Part shown: positions 47,601 through 57,576 of the stretch, one piece after another
How positions within the stretch are numbered: the stretch's first letter is position 1
How the letters are laid out: the number at the start of each line of letters is the position of its first letter
NCBI GenBank assembly: GCA_049578505.1
Contig: JBAUMC010000033.1
Location: 42,160 to 106,159 of the forward strand
DNA length: 64,000 bases
Direction of reading: 5' to 3'
Origin: JAGVPT01 sp049578505
Lineage (GTDB): Bacteria; Bacteroidota; Ignavibacteria; UBA10030; UBA8401
Program-made: the position numbers and the translations under genes
Notes under the pieces: generated by a model
Seen by the model: the letters and a program-made list of their open reading frames with translations, nothing else
The model's database searches: none
Told to the model about the DNA's origin: nothing

Positions 47601-48809
47601 ATGAATGGTGTCCGTCAGGCAGTGATTGTCGATGCAGTCCGCTCTCCTATCGGAAAGTACGGCGGCGTATTCAAAGAAGTTCGCGTCGATGATTTAAGTG
47701 CCGCCGTTCTCCATGCTCTTGTCGAACGAACAACTATTGACCCCGCTTCGATCGAGGATGTGTTTTGGGGATGCGCAAATCAAGCCGGCGAGGACAACCG
47801 GAACCTTGCCCGGATGGCACTTCTGCTTGCAGGGTTTCCGCAATCAGTACCCGGAACAACAATTAACCGCCTGTGCGGATCCTCTCTCGAGGCAATTATT
47901 CAGGCAGCACGGGCTGTCTGGTCGGGCGAGAACAATCTCGTCATCGCCGGGGGGGCGGAAAGCATGACACGCGCCCCTTTCGCGTTCGCGAAAAATGTCT
48001 CCGGAAACCGGTTGTATGGAAATCTTACCGCATACGATACCGCTCTCGGCTGGCGATTCCCCAATCCAAAAATGGAAAAAATGTTTCCCTTCGAGTCCAT
48101 GGGCGAAACAGCCGAGAACGTGGCAGAAAAATATTTCATCAACAGAAGAGACCAGGATGATTTCGCGTTGCGAAGCCATCGGAAGGCAATTGATGCAAAG
48201 CCAAATTTTTCTCAAGAGATTATCCCTATCGATAATGAGACAAGAAGTGGGCGTATCACAATCTCAGTTGATGAAGGGCCGCGGGAAGATACTTCTTATG
48301 AGAAGCTCGCAACGTTGAAACCGGCTTTCAGGAAAGACGGTACCGTCACTGCGGGAAATTCTTCGTCATTGAACGACGGCGCTGCAGCGATTCTCGTGAT
48401 GTCGGAAGAAAAAGCAAAATCGGATGGCAAGAGGCCCCTGGCAAGAATAGTATCGACGGGCGTCGCCGGGGTAAACCCGCGCTATATGGGAATGGGACCC
48501 GTTCCGGCAACCGGCATTGCGTTGCGAAAAGCAAATTTGAAAATCAACGATATCGGATTGATAGAACTGAACGAGGCTTTTGCCGCGCAATCGCTAGCGG
48601 TAATCCGTGATCTTAAATTCAACGAAGAGATTGTCAACGTAAACGGCGGAGCGATAGCATTGGGGCATCCCCTCGGATGCAGCGGTGCACGAATCGTGAC
48701 AACTCTTGTTCATGAAATGGAGCGACGGGACGTTCGGTACGGGCTTGCGACGATGTGTATCGGAGTAGGTCAGGGTATTGCGATGATAGTTGAAAAATAC
48801 GGCACATGA
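47601..48809 (+). CDS. Acetyl-CoA acyltransferase (thiolase, PcaF/PaaJ-like)
   Basis: 402-residue thiolase. Nucleophile Cys92 in NRLCGSSLEA, and C-terminal GGAIALGHPLGCSGARI with the catalytic His and second Cys. GCANQAGEDNRNLARMA near residue 57 is particularly like 3-oxoadipyl-CoA thiolases, but acetoacetyl-CoA or fatty-acid roles cannot be excluded. ATG 47601 has GAGGA upstream. An aldehyde dehydrogenase follows 113 bp later. Confidence 0.93.
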   Translation: MNGVRQAVIVDAVRSPIGKYGGVFKEVRVDDLSAAVLHALVERTTIDPASIEDVFWGCANQAGEDNRNLARMALLLAGFPQSVPGTTINRLCGSSLEAIIQAARAVWSGENNLVIAGGAESMTRAPFAFAKNVSGNRLYGNLTAYDTALGWRFPNPKMEKMFPFESMGETAENVAEKYFINRRDQDDFALRSHRKAIDAKPNFSQEIIPIDNETRSGRITISVDEGPREDTSYEKLATLKPAFRKDGTVTAGNSSSLNDGAAAILVMSEEKAKSDGKRPLARIVSTGVAGVNPRYMGMGPVPATGIALRKANLKINDIGLIELNEAFAAQSLAVIRDLKFNEEIVNVNGGAIALGHPLGCSGARIVTTLVHEMERRDVRYGLATMCIGVGQGIAMIVEKYGT

Positions 48810-48922
48810 CCTCCGTCCCATCGTTAGACCTGCGAAGATCGATGCATTTCTGGACATTCGAAAACAGCACGGGCATGAAAGAAAATTTCTAACCCGACAT
48901 TTAACACTATTATCTTTTCCAT

Positions 48923-50425
48923 ATGCGGGAGTACAGACTCTACATCAACGGTGAGTTCGTCGACGCCGAATCGAAACAGACCTTCGATTCCATCGACCCA
49001 TTTAATCGCCAGGTCGTTGCGTCGGTAGCGCGGGGCGGTGTCATTGATGCCCAGAAAGCAATTCGCGCTGCACGGAATGCTTTCGACAACGGACCGTGGG
49101 CACGGATGCCGCGTGGCGAGCGAAGCAACCTCCTTAAGGCGGTCTCAGATAAAATCAACGAAAAGGCAAAAGACTTGATTGCCCTCGAAGTCCAAGATTC
49201 CGGCTCGACCGTCCGCAAAGCAAAAGAAGATATTTTTCTTAGCGCCCGATGCATGAATTATTTTTCAAAGCTTGCAGCCGCCGACCTCACGGAAAACGTG
49301 GAGGGGTTGTCGAAGCCCGGCTTCTCCCAGAATCTCCTTATCCGGGAGCCGATCGGCGTTGTAGCGGCGATCATTCCGTGGAATTTCCCGCTGAAAATGG
49401 CAGTATGGAAACTCGGTCCGGCACTTGCTGCCGGCAACACACTGGTGTTAAAGCCATCTGAACTTACTCCATGCACAGCAATGGAATTGGCAAAAATTTG
49501 CCAGGAAGTCGGCTTTCCGAAAGGCGTTGTGAACATCGTCCCCGGATTCGGTGAAGAAGCCGGCGAAGAACTTGCGAAAAACTCATTGGTCGATAAAATT
49601 TCATTCACGGGTTCGACAGCCGTCGGCAGGAGAGTAATGTCTCTTGCCGCCTCATCGCTAAAAAAATGTACACTTGAATGCGGAGGAAAATCTGCCAACA
49701 TTGTGCTGGAAGATGCCGATATGGCTCTTGCAGTCGACGGCGCCATGTATGCGATCTATTATCATGCCGGCCAATGCTGCGAAGCAGGAAGCCGATTGTT
49801 CCTTCCTGAAAAGATTCATGATAACTTTATCGAGAAGCTTGTCGCAAAAACAAATAAAATAAAAATCGGCGATCCGAAATCGGAGGCAACCGATATGGGA
49901 CCGGTGATATCCAGGAAACAACTAGAGAGGATCCTTGGATACATCTCAAAGGGAACGTCGGAAGGCGCCCGTCTTGCATGTGGCGGCAAGGTCCCACTTT
50001 CTGCGGAGCTCAAAGACGGTTTTTTTGTCGAGCCGACGGTATTGACGAACGTTGACAACCAATCGACAATCGCACGGGAAGAGATATTCGGTCCTGTCTT
50101 ATCGGTCTTCAGCTATCATACGATCGACGATGCAATTCGGATGGCAAACGATTCAGCATACGGTCTCGCAGGAGGCGTTTGGTCCTCGGACAAAGAAAAA
50201 GCTCTGGACGTCGCTCACCAACTGCGTGCGGGAACCGTATGGATTAACGAATGGCATTTGATCTCCGAAAAAGCGCCGTTCGGCGGCTATAAACAAAGCG
50301 GCATCGGGCGTGAGTTTGGCATGGACGGATTGAAAGAGTATACCGAGACAAAGCACATGCATATCGACGAGGTCGGAATCCGCGAAAAGAAATTCTGGTA
50401 TGATATAGTTATACCGAAAGGATGA
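48923..50425 (+). CDS. NAD(P)-dependent aldehyde dehydrogenase
   Basis: 500-residue ALDH (class 1/2-like) oxidising an aldehyde to the acid. Asn153 in PWNFP, the cofactor loop FTGSTAVGR, general base Glu252 in LECGGKSAN and nucleophile Cys286 in GQCCEAGS are all present. It belongs to the hydrolytic family, unlike the CoA-acylating enzyme at 4.7 kb. Substrate unknown; it may serve the same degradative route as the thiolase. Confidence 0.95.
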   Translation: MREYRLYINGEFVDAESKQTFDSIDPFNRQVVASVARGGVIDAQKAIRAARNAFDNGPWARMPRGERSNLLKAVSDKINEKAKDLIALEVQDSGSTVRKAKEDIFLSARCMNYFSKLAAADLTENVEGLSKPGFSQNLLIREPIGVVAAIIPWNFPLKMAVWKLGPALAAGNTLVLKPSELTPCTAMELAKICQEVGFPKGVVNIVPGFGEEAGEELAKNSLVDKISFTGSTAVGRRVMSLAASSLKKCTLECGGKSANIVLEDADMALAVDGAMYAIYYHAGQCCEAGSRLFLPEKIHDNFIEKLVAKTNKIKIGDPKSEATDMGPVISRKQLERILGYISKGTSEGARLACGGKVPLSAELKDGFFVEPTVLTNVDNQSTIAREEIFGPVLSVFSYHTIDDAIRMANDSAYGLAGGVWSSDKEKALDVAHQLRAGTVWINEWHLISEKAPFGGYKQSGIGREFGMDGLKEYTETKHMHIDEVGIREKKFWYDIVIPKG

Positions 50426-50428
50426 AAG

Positions 50429-50480
50429 CTCGTATTGTTATTCTTAATTCTTATTTCCTAATTCATAATTGCCAATTGGA
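50429..50480. repeat. Word-like attcttaattctt repeat
   Basis: The gap contains attgttattcttaattc, ttatttcctaattc and ataattgccaattgg words, matching those at 10.8 kb and 57.5 kb. It ends at the ribosome site of the next gene. Confidence 0.6.
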
Positions 50481-50486
50481 GAACCC

Positions 50487-50816
50487 ATGGACCATTCACT
50501 TGTGACAACAAATTTCCAGCTCGACGGATATAAGATTGTTAAGAATATCGGCGTTGTTCGAGGCATCATTGTCCGATCACGTTCGCTGTTCGGCAACATC
50601 GGCGCTGGGTTCCAAATTCTTTTTGGAGGCAACATTACGCTCTATACAAGCCTGTGCGAACAGACCCGCCGCGACGCTTACGAAGTGATGATCCAACATG
50701 CGGAGCAGCTTGGCGGCAACGCAGTGATTGGATTCCGCTATGATGCTACTGAAATTATGAACGGCGTAACGGAAGTGCTGGCGTACGGAACTGCATGCGT
50801 CGTGCAGAAAATTTGA
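50487..50816 (+). CDS. YbjQ/UPF0145 family protein
   Basis: 109-residue protein of the YbjQ family, which forms pentamers and is sometimes called heavy-metal-binding without firm proof. Features: YKIVKNIGVVRGIIVRSRS, the central FGGNITLYTSL segment, and ANAVIGF-like GGNAVIGFRYD. ATG 50487 follows GGAGA; an upstream in-frame TTG is in repeat DNA. It precedes the Rossmann protein by 25 bp. Confidence 0.9.
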   Translation: MDHSLVTTNFQLDGYKIVKNIGVVRGIIVRSRSLFGNIGAGFQILFGGNITLYTSLCEQTRRDAYEVMIQHAEQLGGNAVIGFRYDATEIMNGVTEVLAYGTACVVQKI

Positions 50817-50841
50817 AGTAAAATCATAGAAAGAGAATATC

Positions 50842-52551
50842 ATGGATATCCAGAATAAAACTGTCCTGGTGCTCGGCGGCTGGGGGCTTGTGGGCTCTGC
50901 AGTATGCCGTTCGCTGATGGAAGAGCACCCGAAGCGGATTATCATAACATCGTTGAAGGAATCCGAAGCGAAAGACGCAGTCTCGCAGATGAAGAAAGAA
51001 TATCCCAAGGCGGGAAAAGATTTTTTCCTTCCCTGGTGGGGAAATGTATTTGCCCGCCATGAATTGAAGGATGTGAACCGGGAGGATATACTCGGCAACC
51101 AGAAACTGCGCGGAATGTACATCGACGACATCGTGGATGAACTCACCGAACCTGTCCTGCATCGGTCCGCGCTGTATCAACTTCTCTCCCGCTATAAGCC
51201 CGATGTCGTCATCGACTGCATCAACTCGGCAACGGCGATCGCGTACCAAGACCTTTTTCAGAGCGCACGGGATGTGATGAAACATCTGAAAGATACGACA
51301 TCCGGTGGAACGCACGGTTTGCACGAATCAATCGAAAAGCTGCTCTGCACGCTGTACGTTCCGCAGCTCATCCGCCACGTACAGATTTTTTACAAGTCGA
51401 TGAACGAAGCCGGAACGAAAGTGTACGTGAAAATCGGCACAAGCGGTACCGGCGGAATGGGGCTAAACATCCCGTACACTCATAGCGAAGAAAAACCTTC
51501 GAGTGTTTTGCTGAGCAAGTCCGCCGTAGCAGGGGCGCACACGCTTCTTCTCTTTTTGATGGGTCGCACGCCCGACGCCCCGATTACGAAGGAAATTAAG
51601 CCGACGGGCGCGATCGCGTGGAAAAAAATCGGCTTCGGTCAAATTACCAAACGGGGCAAGCCGATCGAACTGTACGACTGCCCTCCTGAAAAAGGAATCT
51701 CTCTAAAAAATACGTTTAAGATCAAAAGCGACGGCTCGGTTGCAGAGCCGACTCATCAACTGCTGCAATCTGTATTTATCGATACGGGCGAAAACGGAAT
51801 TTTTTCGCGCGGCGAATTCGAAGCGATCTCTACACCGGGACAGATGGAGTATGTTACTCCGGAAGAAATTGCCCAAGATGTTATCTATGAAATCAAAGGA
51901 GGAAACACCGGACACGATATCATCAATGCCCTCGACAACGCTACGCTTGAACCGACATATCGCGCTGGATTCATGTTCAACAGCGCGCTGGAAAAAATGA
52001 AAGCGCTGGAGAATGAACACCATGTCGATAGCGTTGCCTTCGAAATTCTAGGCCCGCCCCGGCTTTCAAAACTCCTTTATGAAGCGTATCTGCTCAAGGT
52101 CGCCTTCATGACAATGAGAACCGTCGTGCAGACATCGAGCAAGGAACTAACGAGCGCTCTTACAACGCTCATCAAGGAAAATCAAACACTCCGGTCGCAC
52201 ATCATCTCCATCGGCATCCCAATTCTCCTTCCGGACGGAAAGACTTTGATCCGTGGAAGAGAGATTAAGATTCCGCCGTACCGCGGAGAGAATGAATTAA
52301 AGATCGATGATAAAATGATTGATGAGTGGGCGAGAAACGGATGGATCGACCTTCGTACCAGCAATATGGAAAAGTGGAAAAGCAGGTTCGCGGAGGCAAT
52401 AACAATAGCCGATCAGCTGTCGAAAAGCGAAACTAGCTCCAGGTACTTGCGCAACAGCGAATACTGGAAAAATTTCACAGAAATCGACCCAGGAAAAATC
52501 GTGGGTTGGATTTTTACGGAAGAAGAAAAAGGAAAAAGAATGAAAGCATGA
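50842..52551 (+). CDS. Large unknown protein with N-terminal NAD(P)-binding Rossmann domain
   Basis: 569 residues. The N-terminus VLVLGGWGLVGSAVCRSL is an extended-SDR type cofactor motif. VVIDCINSATAIAYQD and VKIGTSGTGGMGLNIPYTHS resemble epimerase-like elements, but a YxxxK motif is not obvious and the C-terminal 250 residues match nothing I know. Together with the short YbjQ gene it may be one unit. Cytoplasmic; function unknown. Confidence 0.8.
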   Translation: MDIQNKTVLVLGGWGLVGSAVCRSLMEEHPKRIIITSLKESEAKDAVSQMKKEYPKAGKDFFLPWWGNVFARHELKDVNREDILGNQKLRGMYIDDIVDELTEPVLHRSALYQLLSRYKPDVVIDCINSATAIAYQDLFQSARDVMKHLKDTTSGGTHGLHESIEKLLCTLYVPQLIRHVQIFYKSMNEAGTKVYVKIGTSGTGGMGLNIPYTHSEEKPSSVLLSKSAVAGAHTLLLFLMGRTPDAPITKEIKPTGAIAWKKIGFGQITKRGKPIELYDCPPEKGISLKNTFKIKSDGSVAEPTHQLLQSVFIDTGENGIFSRGEFEAISTPGQMEYVTPEEIAQDVIYEIKGGNTGHDIINALDNATLEPTYRAGFMFNSALEKMKALENEHHVDSVAFEILGPPRLSKLLYEAYLLKVAFMTMRTVVQTSSKELTSALTTLIKENQTLRSHIISIGIPILLPDGKTLIRGREIKIPPYRGENELKIDDKMIDEWARNGWIDLRTSNMEKWKSRFAEAITIADQLSKSETSSRYLRNSEYWKNFTEIDPGKIVGWIFTEEEKGKRMKA

Positions 52552-52611
52552 TGTCAATGAACAATCAACAATGAACAATGAACAACTTCTTATAATGCAA
52601 GGGAAACCCTA

Positions 52612-54768
52612 ATGACTCGTTACCTAAAAAAATCGCTATTTTTTATTCTCGCTGTTGAATTCACCTGCTGCCTTGTCCTGCCGGCATTTGCAGACGACGG
52701 CATGTGGACATTCGACAACCCGCCGACGAAACAACTTCAGGAGAAATATAATTTCACCCCGACGCAGGAATGGCTTGATCATATACGTCTTTCGAGTGTA
52801 CGTTTCAATGATGGCGGTTCAGGCTCGTTTGTCAGCCCAAACGGATTGGTCCTTACGAATCATCACGTAGCGCTGGGGCAGCTACAAAAAATGTCATCAA
52901 AAGATAAAGACTATGTCACGGACGGATTTTACGCCAAAACTGAAGCGGACGAAATAAAATGTCCGGACCTCGAGCTGAACGTTCTCATGTCGATGGAAAA
53001 TGTATCGGCTCGGGTGCAAGCGGCGGTGAAACCCGGTATGTCGGAGCAAGAAGCATATGATGCCCAGAAAGAGGAAATCGCGAAAATTGCGAAGGAGAGT
53101 CTCGAGAAAACTGGGCTGCGCTCAGATGTCGTAGCTTTTTATCAAGGGAGCGAACATTGGGTATACCGGTACAAAAAGTACACCGATGTCCGACTCGTCA
53201 TGGCGCCCGAACAACAGATAGCATACTTCGGAGGCGACCCTGACAATTTCACGTATCCAAGATACGACCTTGACATGACGCTCTTCCGCGTGTACGAAAA
53301 TGATAAGCCGGTTCGAGCCAAAGACTACTTGAAGTGGAACTCGCAAGGAGCACAAGACGGGGAGCTCGTTTTCGTCTCAGGCCATCCCGGATCGACGAAC
53401 AGGTTGGAAACCATGTCGCAACTCGAATACCTGCGCGACTACAGCTATCCGCTGCGATTTAAGATATTTCAGCGAAGTCTTGCTCTCCTGAAAAGGTATT
53501 CGAAACTCGGCCCCGAACAAGAGCGCCGAGCTCTCAACCAAATGTTCCGGATTGAAAATACTTTGAAAGCATCACGCGGCGAATACCAAGGGTTACTCGA
53601 TAGCCTGTTGATGAAAGAAAAGAGAAAAGAAGATGATGATTTACGCTCTCACGTTAACAGTAACCCTGTGTGGAAGGCGGCATACGGCGATGCATGGGAT
53701 TCAATCAACGTCGCTGTCGAACGCTCAAAGGCGGCGATAACGCCGAACACCTACCGACAACTTCGCGGGTCGAGATTAGCAACTCTTGCCGTACAAATTG
53801 TCGAGTATGTCACCGAAGTGACAAAGCCAAACGAGAAACGGTTGACGGAATTCCAAGATGCCAACCTTGCCTCACTGGAATTCAGAATGTTTTCGCGCGC
53901 GCCAATCTATGCCGACATGGAGGAATTGTTGTTCGCCGACGGACTTCAGGAATCGCTCGATGAGTTGGGACCGAGTGATCCATTTATTCGAACCGTCCTC
54001 GGCGGACGAGCTCCTGCCGACGTTGCTAGAGAATTAATCAACGGCACAAAGCTCGGCGACGTAGATTTCCGCAAGGCTCTCGTCAAGGGGGGCGAAAAGG
54101 AGGTTGCAAAATCCACAGACCCCCTTATTGTTTTGGCCCGGAAGGTAGACCCGGAGACGCGGGCGAGACGACAGTGGTCCGAAACTAACATCGTAAGCGT
54201 CCAATCTGCCGCACTTGGAAAAATTGGAAAAGCACGATTCGCTGCTTACGGAAAAAATACGTATCCCGATGCTACGTTTACCCTTCGGTTATCGTACGGA
54301 ACAGTCGCCGGTTATCCAATGAACGGCACGAAAGCTCCTTCGAAAACCACACTGTACGGCCTGTACGACCGCGCTTACAGTTTCGGCAATACGGGAGATT
54401 TCGCCCTCCCGAAACGGTTTGAAGAACGAAAAGGGAATTTAGACCTTGCAACGCCGATCAATTTTGTAAGTTCATGCGATATTATCGGAGGAAATTCCGG
54501 ATCTCCTACAATCAACAAAGAGGGAGAGATTGTCGGTTTGATATTTGACGGGAACATCGAAAGCCTGCCGGGACGATTTCTCTTTGACAATGAGAAAAAT
54601 CGCGCTGTATCCGTTCACACCGGAGCGATGATTGAATGTTTGCGAAAAGTGTACGACGCTTCCCCGCTCGCAGACGAACTTGAAGGCATCGTGACCAAAA
54701 CTGAAGCCCCCGCCACTCCGAAGCCGGAGGCAACTCCGCCTGCAAAGGCTGCGAAGAAGAAAAAATAA
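52612..54768 (+). CDS. S46-family dipeptidyl-peptidase (DPP7/DPP11-like)
   Basis: Exported serine peptidase that removes dipeptides, common in Bacteroidota. 718 residues: signal peptide ending VLPAFA (about 27), MWTFDNPP, catalytic His in VLTNHHVALG (84/85), and the Ser in GGNSGSP (Ser629). The specificity segment reads FDGNIESLPGRF. The C-terminal tail is Ala/Pro/Lys-rich (KPEATPPAKAAKKKK), unusual for the family. A strong terminator follows. Confidence 0.95.
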   Translation: MTRYLKKSLFFILAVEFTCCLVLPAFADDGMWTFDNPPTKQLQEKYNFTPTQEWLDHIRLSSVRFNDGGSGSFVSPNGLVLTNHHVALGQLQKMSSKDKDYVTDGFYAKTEADEIKCPDLELNVLMSMENVSARVQAAVKPGMSEQEAYDAQKEEIAKIAKESLEKTGLRSDVVAFYQGSEHWVYRYKKYTDVRLVMAPEQQIAYFGGDPDNFTYPRYDLDMTLFRVYENDKPVRAKDYLKWNSQGAQDGELVFVSGHPGSTNRLETMSQLEYLRDYSYPLRFKIFQRSLALLKRYSKLGPEQERRALNQMFRIENTLKASRGEYQGLLDSLLMKEKRKEDDDLRSHVNSNPVWKAAYGDAWDSINVAVERSKAAITPNTYRQLRGSRLATLAVQIVEYVTEVTKPNEKRLTEFQDANLASLEFRMFSRAPIYADMEELLFADGLQESLDELGPSDPFIRTVLGGRAPADVARELINGTKLGDVDFRKALVKGGEKEVAKSTDPLIVLARKVDPETRARRQWSETNIVSVQSAALGKIGKARFAAYGKNTYPDATFTLRLSYGTVAGYPMNGTKAPSKTTLYGLYDRAYSFGNTGDFALPKRFEERKGNLDLATPINFVSSCDIIGGNSGSPTINKEGEIVGLIFDGNIESLPGRFLFDNEKNRAVSVHTGAMIECLRKVYDASPLADELEGIVTKTEAPATPKPEATPPAKAAKKKK

Positions 54769-54788
54769 AGAGTGTTGCAATGGAACTC

Positions 54789-54821
54789 AAGGCGCTCCGC
54801 ACTGCGGAACGCCTTTTTTTT
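54789..54821 (+). terminator. Intrinsic terminator after the S46 peptidase
   Basis: AAGGCGCTCCGC, a 3-base loop, then GCGGAACGCCTT followed by a run of eight or more T. One mismatch lies in the stem. It starts 20 bp after the stop. Confidence 0.9.
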
Positions 54822-54984
54822 GACAATCGGAAGGAAAAAATATACCTTAAAGCATCTGATAAATTACGTTTCGGTAGACTGCCTCGCTTTGGTTCGAATT
54901 ATTTTACGTCTTTGTGCGAACACGCTTTCGGAGTTGTAAAGAAGTCTCACTTTTCAAATTGACAATAATTACCGTTCTAAACAT

Positions 54985-56085
54985 ATGCGCTTCCTCGTAT
55001 CGATTTTTCTCCTTCCGCTCTGCCTCTGTTCTCAATCAAACCCTAATTTTAATGTCAACCTGCAAGTAGATTACTCGTCTGCGGACCAAATAATAGATAT
55101 CTGTGAAGGCCGGTTGCACAATGTGAGCGACTTCGCAGATCTTCGTGGAAGCCAACTTGCAGCGACCACCAGTACGCTCCTTGCACGCAGACAGGTTTCG
55201 CCGGAAGCTTTTCAGCATGAGCTTGAACTGCTGCGCGATAATTCCAGGAGCCCGGATGATATTTTCGGCTTGGAACCAACGCGAATCCATCTCGCAGAGG
55301 TCAAAGCGTTGCTCGCCGAAATAAAGAAAGGGGAACTCGACCGCCGTGTCATTGCGACTGTCGAGCAATTCTTTCCGGGCGATGCAAGGATTTCGACGAC
55401 CATTTCCGTTTACGTCGTCGCTTTCGGGAATGAAAATGCCTCAGCGTTCGTGCGCCGCGTCGTGTGGCGGGGCAACACGCCGGTGTTCGTCGGCGAAAAT
55501 GAAGGCGAGCCGGTGATCGTCGTAAATTTGGAGCGACTGGTTGGGAACAGCGCACCGACCAACGTGCAATTCATCGAGACGCTCAGCACGCTCGCTCACG
55601 AAACATTTCACGCCGTTTTCGCGGTTTACCAATCCTCCTCGCCGTTGTGGGAAGATATCAATTCACGAAAGGGCGCGTTTTGGTCGCTTGCAGAGCTGGT
55701 GCAAAACGAAGGGATCGCCTATCGCATTTCTTTTCAGGAACAAACTGGGAGTTCCCTCCCGCCGTACATTTTCAATGAGGCGAAAAATGCAGTTTTGGTC
55801 TTGAACGGCGCGATGCAGGAGCTTCTTTCCCCCACGATTACCGATTCACGGGCTCGGGATTTGCTGATGAATGCAAACCTCTCCGGCTCATTTGAAAAGA
55901 ATTACGGCGCCGCCGCCGGTTTGCTTATGGCTTTTGCAATCGACTCCAAACTGGGAAGGAATGCGTTAACAGAAACGATAGCAAACGGGGTTGGTGATTT
56001 CTTCGACAAATACGATGCACTGACGAAGCAGTACGATGAGCTACCGAAGTTGTCCGAGGAGATTAAGAGAAAATTGATGAAATAA
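54985..56085 (+). CDS. Putative exported gluzincin metallopeptidase
   Basis: 366 residues with a short signal peptide (FLVSIFLLPLCLCSQS); the Cys at 15 could be a lipoprotein site. The zinc motif is HETFH at 205-209 (HExxH), and Glu242 in QNEGIAYR about 33 residues later fits the third ligand of gluzincins, as in DUF5700/DUF2268-like families. I do not know the substrate. It may be secreted to the periplasm or outer membrane. It ends convergently with the macB-like operon. Confidence 0.75.
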   Translation: MRFLVSIFLLPLCLCSQSNPNFNVNLQVDYSSADQIIDICEGRLHNVSDFADLRGSQLAATTSTLLARRQVSPEAFQHELELLRDNSRSPDDIFGLEPTRIHLAEVKALLAEIKKGELDRRVIATVEQFFPGDARISTTISVYVVAFGNENASAFVRRVVWRGNTPVFVGENEGEPVIVVNLERLVGNSAPTNVQFIETLSTLAHETFHAVFAVYQSSSPLWEDINSRKGAFWSLAELVQNEGIAYRISFQEQTGSSLPPYIFNEAKNAVLVLNGAMQELLSPTITDSRARDLLMNANLSGSFEKNYGAAAGLLMAFAIDSKLGRNALTETIANGVGDFFDKYDALTKQYDELPKLSEEIKRKLMK

Positions 56086-56171
56086 TTTACGATTGACGAT
56101 TTCCGATTTTCAATTGCGCTGATCCAGAACCCTGCTTATCAATCGTCAATCGAAAATTGAAAATCGTAAAT
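56085..56171. terminator. Long imperfect hairpin of word-like DNA between convergent genes
   Basis: ATTTACGATT (56085-56094) pairs with AATCGTAAAT (56162-56171), and CGATTTTCAATT (56104-56115) with AATTGAAAATCG further in. It spans the whole gap between the metallopeptidase and the last permease gene, so it could terminate both. Confidence 0.5.
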
Positions 56172-56175
56172 GAGG

Positions 56176-57450
56176 TTATTCGTATCGAAGGGACTCGATG
56201 GGGTCGAGGTTTGCCGCCTTCCACGCAGGATACACGCCAAAAACAATACCGATGAACGAACAAAAGATGAGGGCGACGAAATTCAGGCCAAGCGCGGAGA
56301 AGTTCATAAAGGGCGTTGAAAGTATTGCAACACTGCTGTCCCAAGGGAATATTGCCGGCGCCTTTGTCAACACTGCGACGATATTTCCAAGCATTGACCC
56401 AGTAATAATGCCGATCACACCGCCGATCTGACTGAAGACTACTGATTCGCTTAAGAACTGAGACAAAACATTCGTTCTTGTGGCGCCCAGTGCTTTGCGG
56501 ATACCGATTTCCTTTGTCCGTTCCGTTACCGAAACGAGCATGATGTTCATGATGCCTACGCCCGCAGCAAGAAGCGCGATGCAGGCGATACCGAGGGTTC
56601 CAATCTTCACCATGAAGGTGATGTCATTGAACTGCTTTATCAGAGTGTCGTTGGAGAAGATCGCGAAGTCATCGTCGGCCCCGGGGGGAACGTGGCGAAT
56701 TGTGCGAAGGATCGACGTCGAAAGCTCGATGATGTCGTTATAGCTTTCCTGGTCGCGAGTCTGGACCATGATGTTGATCGAACGCTGCTTGCCGTAGAGG
56801 TTCATTGCGGTGGAGATCGGTATCGCAAAAAAATTGTCCTGGTTTCCGCCGAGGAACGAACCCTTCGATTCTATCGTCCCGATGACTTTGAATTTATGCC
56901 CGTCGACCCTGATCTCTTCGCCGATAGGTGTTCCACGCTCAAAGAGTTTTTCAACTACCCCGTTCCCTAAAACGCAGACGAAGTCGCCGTATTCAACTTC
57001 TTGAGTTGTGAACGCCCTTCCGTCTTGGATCGTCCAGTTATTTGTGGGGAATCCTTCTACGGATTCGCCAACCATACTCACGTTGGGATTGGTTTTGTCG
57101 TTGTTATGAAACAACTGCTTACTCCCAAACCACGCTTCCAGGCCGATGTACTTCGCCTGCGTCATCCGCGTGCTGAAGATTTCTCCCTGATCGATGGTAA
57201 TATCTTTCCGGTTCTTGAACTGATTGCGGTCGCCGCGAAAAAAACCGGTTGGAAATTTCTGAATCTGAAAAGTGTTAGTGCCGAGGTCGCTGAGCCCGTT
57301 CTCGATGGCGTTTTGTAATACCCCCATCGCCGTCATCACACCGATGATGGAAAAAACTCCGACACTGATGCCGAGAAGCGTCAATGACGATCGCAGCTTG
57401 TTCACTCGAATGGCATTGACTGCCATGATAAAACTTTCTTGAAACTGCAT
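56176..57450 (-). CDS. MacB-like ABC permease (second copy)
   Basis: 424 residues: one N-terminal helix, a large periplasmic MacB_PCD domain, and three C-terminal FtsX-type helices, with SVTERTKEIGIRKALGATR as the coupling motif. It lacks an ATPase domain, which is encoded separately. Together with the permease gene 126 bp upstream it should form a heterodimer or two alternative dimers with the shared ATPase. Confidence 0.93.
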   Translation of the reverse strand: MQFQESFIMAVNAIRVNKLRSSLTLLGISVGVFSIIGVMTAMGVLQNAIENGLSDLGTNTFQIQKFPTGFFRGDRNQFKNRKDITIDQGEIFSTRMTQAKYIGLEAWFGSKQLFHNNDKTNPNVSMVGESVEGFPTNNWTIQDGRAFTTQEVEYGDFVCVLGNGVVEKLFERGTPIGEEIRVDGHKFKVIGTIESKGSFLGGNQDNFFAIPISTAMNLYGKQRSINIMVQTRDQESYNDIIELSTSILRTIRHVPPGADDDFAIFSNDTLIKQFNDITFMVKIGTLGIACIALLAAGVGIMNIMLVSVTERTKEIGIRKALGATRTNVLSQFLSESVVFSQIGGVIGIITGSMLGNIVAVLTKAPAIFPWDSSVAILSTPFMNFSALGLNFVALIFCSFIGIVFGVYPAWKAANLDPIESLRYE

Positions 57451-57526
57451 GGTCCTTTAAGAGAAAAGAGGCAAGAGATATGAAACGAAGAGCCTCACGC
57501 TAAAACCACCGAGGTCTTTTTTAACC

Positions 57527-57576
57527 CTCAATTCAAAATTCCCAATTCCTAATTCTTAATTCATAATCCTTAATTA
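57527..57576. repeat. Word-like aattcttaattc repeat
   Basis: Ccctcaattcaaaattccc-, aattcctaattctt- and aattcataatcctt-like words fill the second half of the 126-bp gap between the two permease genes of this operon. They closely match the words at 10.8 and 50.4 kb. Confidence 0.65.
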
